Assembly (NCBI RefSeq): GCF_025420585.1
Contig: NZ_JAOEGB010000016.1
Location: forward strand, 1-64,000
Origin: Planotetraspora sp. A-T 1434
GTDB taxonomy: Bacteria > Actinomycetota > Actinomycetes > Streptosporangiales > Streptosporangiaceae
Length of the DNA stretch: 64,000 nucleotides
Direction: 5' to 3'
A program made the position numbers and the translations under genes. This document shows, piece by piece, positions 1-10,806 of this stretch; within the stretch, counting starts at the first letter, position 1; each line of letters opens with the position of its first letter. Under the pieces are notes generated by a model that did no database searches, was not told the origin of the DNA, and saw only the letters and a list, made by a program, of their open reading frames with translations.

Positions 1-47
1 ACGTTGAAGTACGTCAGACGTTGAAGTACGTCAGACGTTGAAGTACG

Positions 48-68
<21 letters not shown>
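1..68. repeat. 17-bp tandem repeat over the metH 3' end
   Basis: The unit ACGTTGAAGTACGTCAG occurs three times perfectly (1-17, 18-34, 35-51). A fourth, diverged copy at 52-68 lies inside metH. On the metH strand each copy repeats the codons for Tyr-Phe-Asn-Val or a near variant plus TGA, so the stop codon has been copied several times downstream. The array may continue beyond the left edge of the window. Confidence 0.95.
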
Positions 69-3512
<3,444 letters not shown>

Positions 3513-3518
3513 GGAGCA

Positions 3519-3524
3519 AGCCTA
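3519..3524 (-). promoter_or_regulatory. TAGGCT -10-like box of metH (leaderless type)
   Basis: TAGGCT on the minus strand, 6 nt before the metH ATG and within GATAGGCT. The same octamer precedes mshC and uppP. Position and the absence of a Shine-Dalgarno sequence suggest a leaderless transcript; this is inferred from sequence only. Confidence 0.5.
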
Positions 3525-3755
3525 TCGGGACACCGCCCCCGCGAATTGAACGTGATGTCCAATGAAGGGATCTTCGAGGGGTCCTCCCATGTCCGCGTTA
3601 CCTCCACGTAACTTCCGACGCGGCTTCAACGCCACTTCAACGCGGCTGCCGGCGCAGCGCAACGAGCCGGTGGGACACGAAGGTGACGCCCGGGTACCCT
3701 CACCGAATAGTCTTGAGTTGAACCATGCCGTGTGGGCCAATGAGGGAGGCGGCGC

Positions 3756-4610
3756 GTGATCGAGCTCGAAGGGCTCCCAGAGCTCGTCGACCCGGTGCTC
3801 ATCGCCGCGTTCGAAGGGTGGAACGACGCGGGTGAGGCGTCCAGCGGCGTGCTCGCCCACCTGGAGACGGAGTGGAAGGCCACACCGCTGGTCGAGCTCG
3901 ACCCCGAGGACTACTACGACTTCCAGGTCACCCGGCCCATCGTGGAGCTCGGCGAGGGCCTGACCCGTTCCATCATCTGGCCGACGACCCGGCTGCTGCT
4001 CGCCCGCCCGCCGGGCGCCAAGCGCGACGTCGTGCTGCTGCGCGGCATCGAGCCCAACATGCGGTGGCGGTCGTTCTGCGCCGAGATCGTCGGGCTCTGC
4101 CACGACCTGGGCGTCGAGCTGGCGATCCTGCTGGGGGCGCTGCTGAACGACTCCCCGCACACCCGGCCGGTCCCGATCGTCGGCTCGGTAAGCGACCCGG
4201 GTCTCGCCCGCGCGCTCAACCTGGAGCTGACGAAATACGAGGGCCCCACCGGCATCGTCGGCGTGCTGCAGCACTCGCTGAGCACCGCCGGGCTGCAGGC
4301 CGTCTCGCTGTGGGCGTCGGTCCCCCACTACGTCGCCCAGCCGCCCAACCCGAAGGCGACCCTGGCGCTGCTGCGCCGGATCGAGGACATGCTCGACATC
4401 CCCATGCCGTACGGCGAGCTGGCCGAGGAGGCCCGTGCCTGGGAGCACGGCGTCGACGAGCTCGCGGCGCAGGACACCGAGGTCGCCGAGTACGTCAGGG
4501 AGCTGGAGGAGCGCAAGGACGCCGCCGACCTGCCCGAGGCGAGCGGCGACGCCATCGCGGCCGAGTTCGAGCGCTACCTGCGCCGCCGCGACCGCGGCAC
4601 CGACGGCTAG
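3756..4610 (+). CDS. PAC2 family (proteasome-assembly-chaperone-like) protein
   Basis: 284-residue cytoplasmic protein of the PAC2 superfamily, whose eukaryotic and archaeal members act as proteasome assembly chaperones. Actinobacteria carry conserved PAC2-like proteins of less certain role. The N-terminal LVDPVLIAAFEGWNDAG segment and the later ELAILLGALL and PNPKATLALLRRIEDML segments fit the family. The GTG start at 3756 follows GAGGGAGGCG. From memory, S. coelicolor SCO1662 (ParJ), next to mshC there, is a related protein; I would not transfer that function without an alignment. It diverges from metH and converges on the frameshifted membrane gene, with repeat cassette A between them. Confidence 0.85.
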   Translation: MIELEGLPELVDPVLIAAFEGWNDAGEASSGVLAHLETEWKATPLVELDPEDYYDFQVTRPIVELGEGLTRSIIWPTTRLLLARPPGAKRDVVLLRGIEPNMRWRSFCAEIVGLCHDLGVELAILLGALLNDSPHTRPVPIVGSVSDPGLARALNLELTKYEGPTGIVGVLQHSLSTAGLQAVSLWASVPHYVAQPPNPKATLALLRRIEDMLDIPMPYGELAEEARAWEHGVDELAAQDTEVAEYVRELEERKDAADLPEASGDAIAAEFERYLRRRDRGTDG

Positions 4611-4690
4611 GACCCCGGTCAAGTAGGGGCAGAACGATGTGCGACGTGTGAATGTGTGTGATATGTGGAGGCCTTGCCTCCGAGCCACGG

Positions 4691-4849
4691 CGTGATCATG
4701 CACATGTTCCGCCACACACCGCCCCACCTGACGCTTCGCGCAGCGTGATCATGTACATGTTCCCGCACACACCGCCCCACCTGACGCTTCGCGCAGCGTG
4801 ATCATGTACATGTTCCCGCACACACCGTCCCACCTGACGGTTCACACAG
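4691..4849. repeat. Three 53-bp tandem units within cassette A
   Basis: Units start at 4691, 4744 and 4797, each beginning CGTGATCATG and each followed by a C/A-rich stretch ending ACCTGACG. The second unit is the cleanest; the third diverges at its end (TTCACACAG instead of TTCGCGCAG). A partial fourth unit begins at 4850. The same 53-bp spacing is seen in cassette B. Confidence 0.9.
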
Positions 4850-5011
4850 CGTGATCATGCACTATAAGGGCACGCCCGCCGGACGGACACTGCATGATCA
4901 CAAAGAGTGTCGGCGCTGATCAGACCGCGTGCGGCGGAATCGGCGCATGATCACGACCCGGGAAAGCCCACGTCCCCGAGCTTCCCGGGAAACTCTGCTT
5001 GATCACGGCGA
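4691..5011. repeat. Dispersed repeat cassette A (TGATCATGCA-rich), antisense copy
   Basis: Noncoding block between converging genes. Read on the minus strand it aligns almost end to end with cassette B (41092-41370), starting TCGCCGTGATCA and sharing the order of all its sub-blocks. It contains eight TGATCA sites. Most are flanked as TGATCATGCA in one half and TGCATGATCA in the other, so the cassette is roughly inverted about its centre. The 4691-4849 part is three 53-bp tandem units. The minus-strand stop codon at 5003-5005 lies inside the first TGATCA. Function unknown. Confidence 0.9.
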
Positions 5012-5251
5012 CGCGGAGGATCCCGGCGGGGGTGATCCAGAAGGGCCGGGAGGCTCGGGGGCCTCGGCCCGCTCCTGGGTAGCCCGGATCAGCGCCACGT
5101 CCTGGTACGCCCTGGTCACGGCGGCGAACATGGCGGCCAGCGCGACAAGGGGCCCCACCGGCCAGACGTATTTCCCCGGCAGGAACAAGGCGGGAAGAAC
5201 AGGCGAGGCGGCCAGGGCGACCCACAAGCCCGGCTCTCCCGGGACCCTCAC
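5003..5251 (-). pseudogene. Out-of-frame C-terminal part of the membrane protein gene
   Basis: The minus-strand frame next to the end of the 5248-5877 gene continues for about 80 codons with strong coding character (G/C at most third positions). It encodes two further hydrophobic segments (around LWVALAASPVLPALFLPG and GPLVALAAMFAAV) and a Pro/Ser-rich tail before TGA at 5003-5005. One extra G in the sequence AGCCGGTGG would join it to the upstream frame. It therefore looks like the displaced C-terminus of a roughly 290-residue protein, split by a real or sequencing frameshift. No start codon of its own is apparent. Confidence 0.6.
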
Positions 5252-5877
5252 CACCGGCTCTCCCACAGGTACCAAGGGCCGTCCATGTGGGTGTACACGG
5301 TGCGGGACTCTTCCGTTGGCGGCCCCTTCGGGCTCCATGCGAAGCCGTACTCGTCCAGGAAACCCGTGTCGCTCACCAGGAACCGCGCGCCGTCCTCGAT
5401 CCGCTCGATCGACGTCACCGGATAGAGCCCCACCCACCCGTCGCCGCTCTCGGGCTCGCTCCCTGTCGCGACCGCGCGCGCGACGCGCTCCAGGCTTGCC
5501 TCAGAAAGCGCGAACCTGGCGGTGAAAGGCACGTCGAAGTACACCAGCCCGGCCACGGCCAGCCCCATGACCGGCGCGGCGGCCCAGCGCGCCCAGTGCC
5601 TGAGGAGCCTGGGGCGGCCGTCGGACCGCAGGAGGCCCACCCCGAAACGGGGGATCCAGACGATGACCGCGATGAACGCGATCAGGAGCCCAAGGAGGTA
5701 AATGTCAATAGGGCCCCCACCGGGGAGGCTCCTGTCGTGCAGGAGGATCAGCCCCGCCAGCGCGACGAGCGGAAGCAGGACCCGTCCGGGAGGACTCGTC
5801 AACACCCGGGTGAGCGCGGGTAATCGCGGCTGCTCGGCGGCCTCGTCGAGCGCGCTTTCCGGGGCGCTTTCTGGCAT
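5248..5877 (-). CDS. Integral membrane protein, probably truncated by frameshift
   Basis: Hypothetical protein of 209 residues from the ATG at 5877; an in-frame upstream start at 5934 would add 19 residues. Three hydrophobic segments are visible: RVLLPLVALAGLILL, IYLLGLLIAFIAVIVW and APVMGLAVAGLVYF. They are followed by a soluble region ending WYLWESRW. I recognise no family. The reading frame stops abruptly at 5248, while the neighbouring frame carries a membrane-like continuation (5003-5251), so the annotated product is probably incomplete. It is codirectional with the nitrate operon, 57-114 nt downstream of its last gene depending on the start. Confidence 0.6.
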   Translation of the reverse strand: MPESAPESALDEAAEQPRLPALTRVLTSPPGRVLLPLVALAGLILLHDRSLPGGGPIDIYLLGLLIAFIAVIVWIPRFGVGLLRSDGRPRLLRHWARWAAAPVMGLAVAGLVYFDVPFTARFALSEASLERVARAVATGSEPESGDGWVGLYPVTSIERIEDGARFLVSDTGFLDEYGFAWSPKGPPTEESRTVYTHMDGPWYLWESRW

Positions 5878-5991
5878 GCCAGAGCGTACCGCGATCTTGA
5901 TCGTCCGGCCAAGGGTCGGCCGGGGGCGACCCACGGCCAGCGGAGGCGGTGGGGGCGGCGGTTCGTGGCAACAGGGACGCGTGAGCCGCCC

Positions 5992-6801
5992 TCAGACGCG
6001 GCGCCGGAGCACTGTCATGAACCCATGAACCCCGTCGTGAACCCCGTCGTGAACCCCGTCGTGAACCCCGCCATAAGCACCGCTGTAAGCGCCGTCGTAC
6101 GCACCGCCGTAAGCACCGTCGAGAGCCCCGTGGAAGGTCTCGTCGAAGCGGGTCCACACCAGGGCGGCCAGGTCGTCGTCCACGCCGAGGGGGGCGCTCA
6201 CCACGTCGGCCCCGCTGCGCGCCAGGCGGCTGTGGAAGAACCCGGGGGCGAGGAGGTACGACGCGATGGCGACCCTCGGGGCGGGCCCCGACCTGACCTG
6301 CTCGAGCGCCTCGGCGACCGTGGGGCCGCCGGCCGACGCGAAGGCGGCCGTGACGGGCCGCGACAGCCGTACCGACAGAAGGCGGGCGGCGGCGCGGACG
6401 TCCTCGAGGGCGGCGGGGTCCGAGGATCCGGCCGCGCCGAGGATCACCGCGTCGCAGGGCCGCAGCCCGGCCGAGGCGAGCCGCCGGGCCAGCACGGACG
6501 TCAGCAGCCGGTGCGGGCCGAGCTGACCCGCCACGCGGGCGTCGGGCCGGGCCCGCGCGACCACGGCGGGCAGGTCGATGTGCACGTGATATCCCCCGGC
6601 GAGCAGCAGGGGGACCACCACCACCGGCCCCGGTACGGCGGCAAGCACGTCGGACAGCAGCGGGGAGCTGATCTCCAGGAAGCCGAGCTCGACCCGGCTC
6701 CGGGGGCGGGCCCGGCGGACCCGCCCGGCGAGCGAGGCCATGACGGACTCCCAGTCCCCGTTGCGCGCCCCGTGCGCTGCGAGCACCAGGGTGGGAGTCA
6801 C
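5992..6801 (-). CDS. Sirohydrochlorin chelatase (CbiX/SirB family) with Gly/Asp/His/Tyr repeat tail
   Basis: CbiX/SirB-type chelatases insert metal into sirohydrochlorin, normally Fe2+ for siroheme or Co2+ for cobalamin. As the last gene of the nitrite reductase operon, siroheme formation for NirB is the likely role. The N-terminus TLVLAAHGARNG has the family's metal-binding His, and a second half-repeat carries VAIASYLLAPGFFH. The last 40 or so residues are tandem DGAYGGAY and DGVHDGVH blocks from a 12-bp DNA repeat, ending GFMTVLRRRV. Some CbiX proteins carry a His-rich C-terminus linked to metal handling, so the tail may be functional. The GTG start overlaps the upstream TGA as GTGA. Confidence 0.85.
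   Translation of the reverse strand: MTPTLVLAAHGARNGDWESVMASLAGRVRRARPRSRVELGFLEISSPLLSDVLAAVPGPVVVVPLLLAGGYHVHIDLPAVVARARPDARVAGQLGPHRLLTSVLARRLASAGLRPCDAVILGAAGSSDPAALEDVRAAARLLSVRLSRPVTAAFASAGGPTVAEALEQVRSGPAPRVAIASYLLAPGFFHSRLARSGADVVSAPLGVDDDLAALVWTRFDETFHGALDGAYGGAYDGAYSGAYGGVHDGVHDGVHDGVHGFMTVLRRRV
6023..6135. repeat. 12-bp tandem repeat in the chelatase 3' coding end
   Basis: GAACCCCGTCGT-type units repeat near-perfectly from about 6027 to 6075 and degenerate towards 6135. In the minus-strand frame they encode four-residue periods (VHDG, AYDG, AYGG). Because 12 is a multiple of three, copy-number changes keep the frame. Confidence 0.9.
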
Positions 6802-7961
6802 CGGTCGTCCCGCCCGCAGGCCAGGCGGTAGCCCCGCTTGACGACGGTCTCGACGATGCCGCCGGGGCCGAGTGCCCGGCGCAGCCGGGTGATCGCCATC
6901 TCGACCGCGTGCTCGGCGGAGTCGCGCGACGGCCCGCCGGGGAGCACCGTCCGCAGCTCGGAACGTGCCACGACGTGGCCGGGCCGCTCGGCGAGCCGCT
7001 TGAGCACCGCCATCGGGGCGGGCGGCAGCGGCTTGAGGTCGCCGTCGACCACGACGGCGTGGCCGCGGATCTCCAGCTCGTGCCCGCCGGCGGACAGCCG
7101 GGTTACGCTGCTCTCCGGCAGGTGGCGGGCGAGCGTCCGGGCCAGGGCGCCGAGCCGGGGCCGATCGGGCTGGATGACCCGCACGCCCCGCGCCGCGAGT
7201 GGCCCGGAGGTGACCGAGCCCACGCAGGCCGCCACGACGTCGGTGTTGAAGGCCGCCAGCAGCGCCTCTTCGAGCCCGTCGGCACGGGCCGCGTTCAGCA
7301 TGGCGATCACGGCGGGTGCGCTGGTGAACGCCACCGCGTCCACCGATCCCGAGACGGCCTGGGTGACCAGGCGGCGCAGCGGGGAGGTGTCCCGGTAGGG
7401 CAGCCAGCGGTAGACCGGCGCCTCGATGACCTCGGCTCCCGCGTCGCGCAGCGACTCGACGAAGCCGGTGAGCGGCTCGCCGTGCAGTTGGACCGCGATG
7501 CGCAGGCCGCGCAGGTCGCGGGCGAGGAGGTACTGCTTGACCTCCTCGCACGACTCGGTCGCCGGGGTCCAGTAGTCCGTCAGCCCCGCCGCGCGGACCG
7601 CGCCCCGCGCCTTCGGGCCTCGGGCGAGCAGCCGGGAGTCCCCGAAGTGGGCGGCGATGTCGGTGGACAGCCCCCAGCCCTCCGCCGCCGCCATCCAGCC
7701 CCGGAAGCCCACGCCAGTGGTGATCACCACGTAGTCGACCGGCGCCTCCAGGCACGCGCGGGTGGCGGCCAGCAGGCCGGTGTCCTCGGCCAGCGGGACG
7801 ACGCGGATCGCCGGGGCCTGGACCACCCGGGCGCCGCGCCGCTCCAGCAGCGCGGAGAACTCCTCGCGGCGGCGGGTCGCCGTCACCCCGATGGTGAACC
7901 CGGCCAGGGCGTCCGGCGCCGTCTCGGGGGTGACAAGGGGATCCTCCAGAAGCGCGGTCAT
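6798..7961 (-). CDS. hemD: Uroporphyrinogen-III synthase-like protein fused to a winged-helix DNA-binding domain
   Basis: 387 residues. The N-terminal ~265 residues resemble HemD (FTIGVTATRRREEFSALLERRGA; VDYVVITTGVGFRGW; VDAVAFTSAPAV), which cyclises hydroxymethylbilane to uroporphyrinogen III, the precursor of siroheme. The C-terminal ~95 residues form an OmpR/PhoB-type winged helix (LPPAPMAVLKRLAERPGHVV; SAEHAVEMAITRLRRAL; VVKRGYRLA). This HemD-regulator architecture is known in actinomycete nitrite reductase clusters, where a regulatory role is more often proposed than catalysis. The start at 7961 follows GGAGGTGAGCGTGGC and overlaps the nirD stop as ATGA. Whether it is catalytically active cannot be judged from sequence alone. 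Confidence 0.88.
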   Translation of the reverse strand: MTALLEDPLVTPETAPDALAGFTIGVTATRRREEFSALLERRGARVVQAPAIRVVPLAEDTGLLAATRACLEAPVDYVVITTGVGFRGWMAAAEGWGLSTDIAAHFGDSRLLARGPKARGAVRAAGLTDYWTPATESCEEVKQYLLARDLRGLRIAVQLHGEPLTGFVESLRDAGAEVIEAPVYRWLPYRDTSPLRRLVTQAVSGSVDAVAFTSAPAVIAMLNAARADGLEEALLAAFNTDVVAACVGSVTSGPLAARGVRVIQPDRPRLGALARTLARHLPESSVTRLSAGGHELEIRGHAVVVDGDLKPLPPAPMAVLKRLAERPGHVVARSELRTVLPGGPSRDSAEHAVEMAITRLRRALGPGGIVETVVKRGYRLACGRDDR

Positions 7962-8317
7962 GCCACGCTCACCTCCACGGTTCCATCGGTGACGCGAATC
8001 GGATAGGTCGGTACGGCTTTCGCGGGGTCGTCCAGGCAGACCCCGGTGACCAGGGAGAAGACCTGCTTGTGCATAGGGGACGCCACGGTGGGCTCGCCGT
8101 TCCTGGTCCCGACGATGCCCCGCGACATGACGCAGGCCCCGCTGAAGGGGTCCCGGTTGCCCACGGCGTAGAGGTCGCCGTGGAAGGTGCGGAACACGGC
8201 GACCTGGCACGTGCCCACGAGCGCCGCCGCGCCGCGCTCGGGCAGGAGGTCGGCATAGGGGCAGACCGGTGTCCAGAGGCCGCCGGACAGCGGGGACGCG
8301 TCCTGGATGACGCTCAT
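7958..8317 (-). CDS. nirD: Nitrite reductase small subunit NirD
   Basis: 119-residue Rieske-fold subunit that pairs with NirB in the cytoplasmic NADH-dependent nitrite reductase. TPVCPYADLLPERGAAALV, QVAVFRTFHGDLYAVGNRDPFSGACVMSRGIVG and VTDGTVEVSV match NirD. The Cys-x-His pairs of true Rieske centres are absent, which is usual for NirD. The ATG at 8317 overlaps the nirB stop (ATGA), and the next gene's start overlaps its own stop, indicating translational coupling. A longer upstream frame exists but runs antisense to the nirB end and lacks a matching N-terminus. Confidence 0.93.
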   Translation of the reverse strand: MSVIQDASPLSGGLWTPVCPYADLLPERGAAALVGTCQVAVFRTFHGDLYAVGNRDPFSGACVMSRGIVGTRNGEPTVASPMHKQVFSLVTGVCLDDPAKAVPTYPIRVTDGTVEVSVA

Positions 8318-10806
8318 CGGCTCACCGCCTCCAGGGGGATCAGCACAGGTTTGATCTGGTCGCGTTCGGTCTCGAACGAGATCGACGGGTCGGGGGTGCC
8401 CGGGGCGTTGACGAAACTCACGAACCGCCTCAGCTTCTCGGGGTCCTCGAGGGTGGCGCGCCACTCGTCGAAGTAGCTCTGAACGTGCCGGTCCATCTGG
8501 GCGTCGAGGTCGGCGCAGATGCCGAGCGAGTCCTCCATGATCACCTCACGGACGTAGCCCAGCCCGCCGTCCAGGCTCTCCAGCCAGGCAGCGGTCCGCT
8601 GCAGCCGGTCCGCCGTGCGGATGTAGAACATCAGGAACCGGTCGATGGTCCTGACCAGGACGTCCGTCGGCACGTCGGCGGCGAGCAGATCGGCGTGCCG
8701 CGGCGTGAAGCCGCCGTTGCCCGCGACGTAGAGGTTCCAGCCCCGCTCGGTGGCGATGATGCCGAAGTCCTTGGACCGCGCCTCGGCGCACTCGCGGGCG
8801 CACCCTGAGACCGCCGCCTTGAGCTTGTGCGGCGACCGGAGGCCGCGATAGCGCAGCTCCAGCTCGATCGCCAGGCCCACCGAGTCCTGCACGCCGTACC
8901 GGCACCAGGTGGAGCCGACGCACGACTTCACAGTCCGCAGCGCCTTGCCGTACGCGTGGCCGGACTCGAAGCCGGCGTCAACGAGCTTCTTCCAGATCTG
9001 CGGCAGCTGCTCGACGCGGGCGCCGAGGAGGTCGATCCGCTGCCCGCCGGTGATCTTGGTGTAGAGCCCGAAGTCCCGGGCGACCTCGCCGATCACGATC
9101 AGCTTGTCGGGCGTGATCTCGCCCCCCGGGATGCGCGGCACGACCGAGTAGGTGCCGTTGTTCTGGATGTTGGCGAGGAAGTGGTCGTTGGTGTCCTGGA
9201 GCGCGGCCTGCTCCCCTTCGAGGATGTGGCCGTTGCCCAGCGACGCCAGGATGGAGGCCGCCACCGGCTTGCAGACGTCGCAGCCGCGCCCGGTCCCGTG
9301 CTCGGCGATGAGCTGGGAGAACGTCGTGATGCCGCGGACCCGGACGATGTCGAACAGCTCGGCCCGGCTGTGGGCGAAGTGCTCGCACAGCGCCTTGCCG
9401 ACCTCGACCCCCGACGTGACGAGGATCCGCTGGATCATCGGCACGCAGCTGCCGCAGGTCGTCCCCGCCCGGGTGCAATCTTTGACGCCCTGGACTCCGG
9501 TCAGGCCGTGGTCGGCGATGGCCGTGCGGATCCGGCCGTGCGTCACGTTGTTGCACGAGCAGACCTGGGCGTCGTCCGGCAGGTCGGCCTGGACGCCGCC
9601 CGCACCGGCGAACAGCAGGTCGCTCGGCGACCCCGGCAGCGCCCGGCCCACGAAGGGCCGCAACGTGCCGTACGGCGCGGCGTCGCCCACGCAGATCCCG
9701 CCGAGCAGCGTCTTGGCGTCGTCGCTGACGAACAGCTTCTTGTAGACGCCCGCGACCGGGTCCATGTAGGTGACGTCGAGCACGCCCGGCGTCTGACCGG
9801 GCCCCGTCCGCCGGAACTGGGTCTCCCCGAATTGGGCGACCTCCACGCCGAGCAGCTTCAGCTTGGTCGACAGGTCGGCTCCCTCGAACGCCGCCGAGCC
9901 GCCCATGATCCGGTCGGCCGCCACCTCCGCCTGCGCGAAGGCCGGCCCGACGAGCCCGTAGACCATGCCTCCGGCGAGCGCGCACTCGCCGATCGCGTAG
10001 ATGTCCGGGTCGGAGGTCCGCATGCCGGAGTCCACGGCGATGCCACCACGCTCGCCGACGGCGAGGCCGCACTGCCTGGCCAGCTCGTCGCGTGGCCGGA
10101 TACCGGCGGAGAACACCACGATCTGGGCCTCGATCACCTCGCCGTCCGGCTTGACCAGCCGGGCGGCGCGGCCGTCCGGGCCCGCCTCGACGGCCCGCAC
10201 TCCGGAGCCGACGTGGACGATGAGGCCGAGCGCCTCCAGGTGGTTCCTGAGCACGGCGCCGCCGCCCTCGTCGACCTGCCTCGGCATCAGCCAGGGGCTC
10301 ATCTCGACGACGTGGGTCTCCAGGCCGAGACCGCGGAGCGCGTCGGCCGCCTCCAGGCCCAGCAGTCCGCCCCCGATGACGACCCCGGCGCTCGCGCTCC
10401 GCGACGCCTCCCTGATGGAGTCCAGATCCTCGATCGTCCGGTAGACGAAGCATCCGGGCAGCTCCTTGCCGGGCACCGGCGGCACGAACGGCGCCGACCC
10501 CGTGGCCAGGACCAGCGTGTCGTACGGCTCGGCGTCCCCCGAGGCCGTGATGACCGTACGGCTCTCGCGGTCGACGCGGGCGACCCGGCTGCCCAGTCTG
10601 AGCGTGACGCCGCCGGGGGCGGGATAGGTGAGGTCCTCCACGCTCTTGCCGGCCAGGTAGGAGGTCAGCGCCACCCGGTCGTAGGCCGGGCGCGGCTCCT
10701 CCCCGAAGACCGTGATGCCCCCCTCGAAGCCTCCGGCGCGGACCGCCTCCACCAGCCGGTGCGCCGAGGGGCCGTATCCGACGACGACGAGCCTGTTCGG
10801 GTTCAT
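8314..10806 (-). CDS. nirB: Nitrite reductase [NAD(P)H] large subunit NirB
   Basis: 830-residue large subunit reducing nitrite to ammonium with NAD(P)H in the cytoplasm. Order of domains: an FAD/NAD(P) pyridine-nucleotide disulfide oxidoreductase-like half (VVVGYGPSAHRLVEA; VVIGGGLLGLEAADAL), a BFD-like [2Fe-2S] region near residues 410-460 (CSCNNVTHG, then CTRAGTTCGSC) with a further GRGCDVCKP motif, and a C-terminal sulfite/nitrite reductase half. The latter carries siroheme/[4Fe-4S] cysteines near residues 625 and 670 (SCVGSTWCRYG; SGCARECAEA). The ATG at 10806 follows CAGGAGGTGGTAAGCGC and overlaps the preceding stop. It depends on siroheme, matching the two tetrapyrrole genes downstream. 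Confidence 0.96.
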   Translation of the reverse strand: MNPNRLVVVGYGPSAHRLVEAVRAGGFEGGITVFGEEPRPAYDRVALTSYLAGKSVEDLTYPAPGGVTLRLGSRVARVDRESRTVITASGDAEPYDTLVLATGSAPFVPPVPGKELPGCFVYRTIEDLDSIREASRSASAGVVIGGGLLGLEAADALRGLGLETHVVEMSPWLMPRQVDEGGGAVLRNHLEALGLIVHVGSGVRAVEAGPDGRAARLVKPDGEVIEAQIVVFSAGIRPRDELARQCGLAVGERGGIAVDSGMRTSDPDIYAIGECALAGGMVYGLVGPAFAQAEVAADRIMGGSAAFEGADLSTKLKLLGVEVAQFGETQFRRTGPGQTPGVLDVTYMDPVAGVYKKLFVSDDAKTLLGGICVGDAAPYGTLRPFVGRALPGSPSDLLFAGAGGVQADLPDDAQVCSCNNVTHGRIRTAIADHGLTGVQGVKDCTRAGTTCGSCVPMIQRILVTSGVEVGKALCEHFAHSRAELFDIVRVRGITTFSQLIAEHGTGRGCDVCKPVAASILASLGNGHILEGEQAALQDTNDHFLANIQNNGTYSVVPRIPGGEITPDKLIVIGEVARDFGLYTKITGGQRIDLLGARVEQLPQIWKKLVDAGFESGHAYGKALRTVKSCVGSTWCRYGVQDSVGLAIELELRYRGLRSPHKLKAAVSGCARECAEARSKDFGIIATERGWNLYVAGNGGFTPRHADLLAADVPTDVLVRTIDRFLMFYIRTADRLQRTAAWLESLDGGLGYVREVIMEDSLGICADLDAQMDRHVQSYFDEWRATLEDPEKLRRFVSFVNAPGTPDPSISFETERDQIKPVLIPLEAVSR

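Noticed and set aside
3513-3755. Cobalamin riboswitch before metH
   Set aside because: No B12-box-like sequence or conserved peripheral stems could be found, and the metH start appears leaderless.
4691-4902. 53-bp tandem array considered as a CRISPR array
   Set aside because: Whole 53-bp units are repeated with no unique spacers between them, and no cas genes are present.
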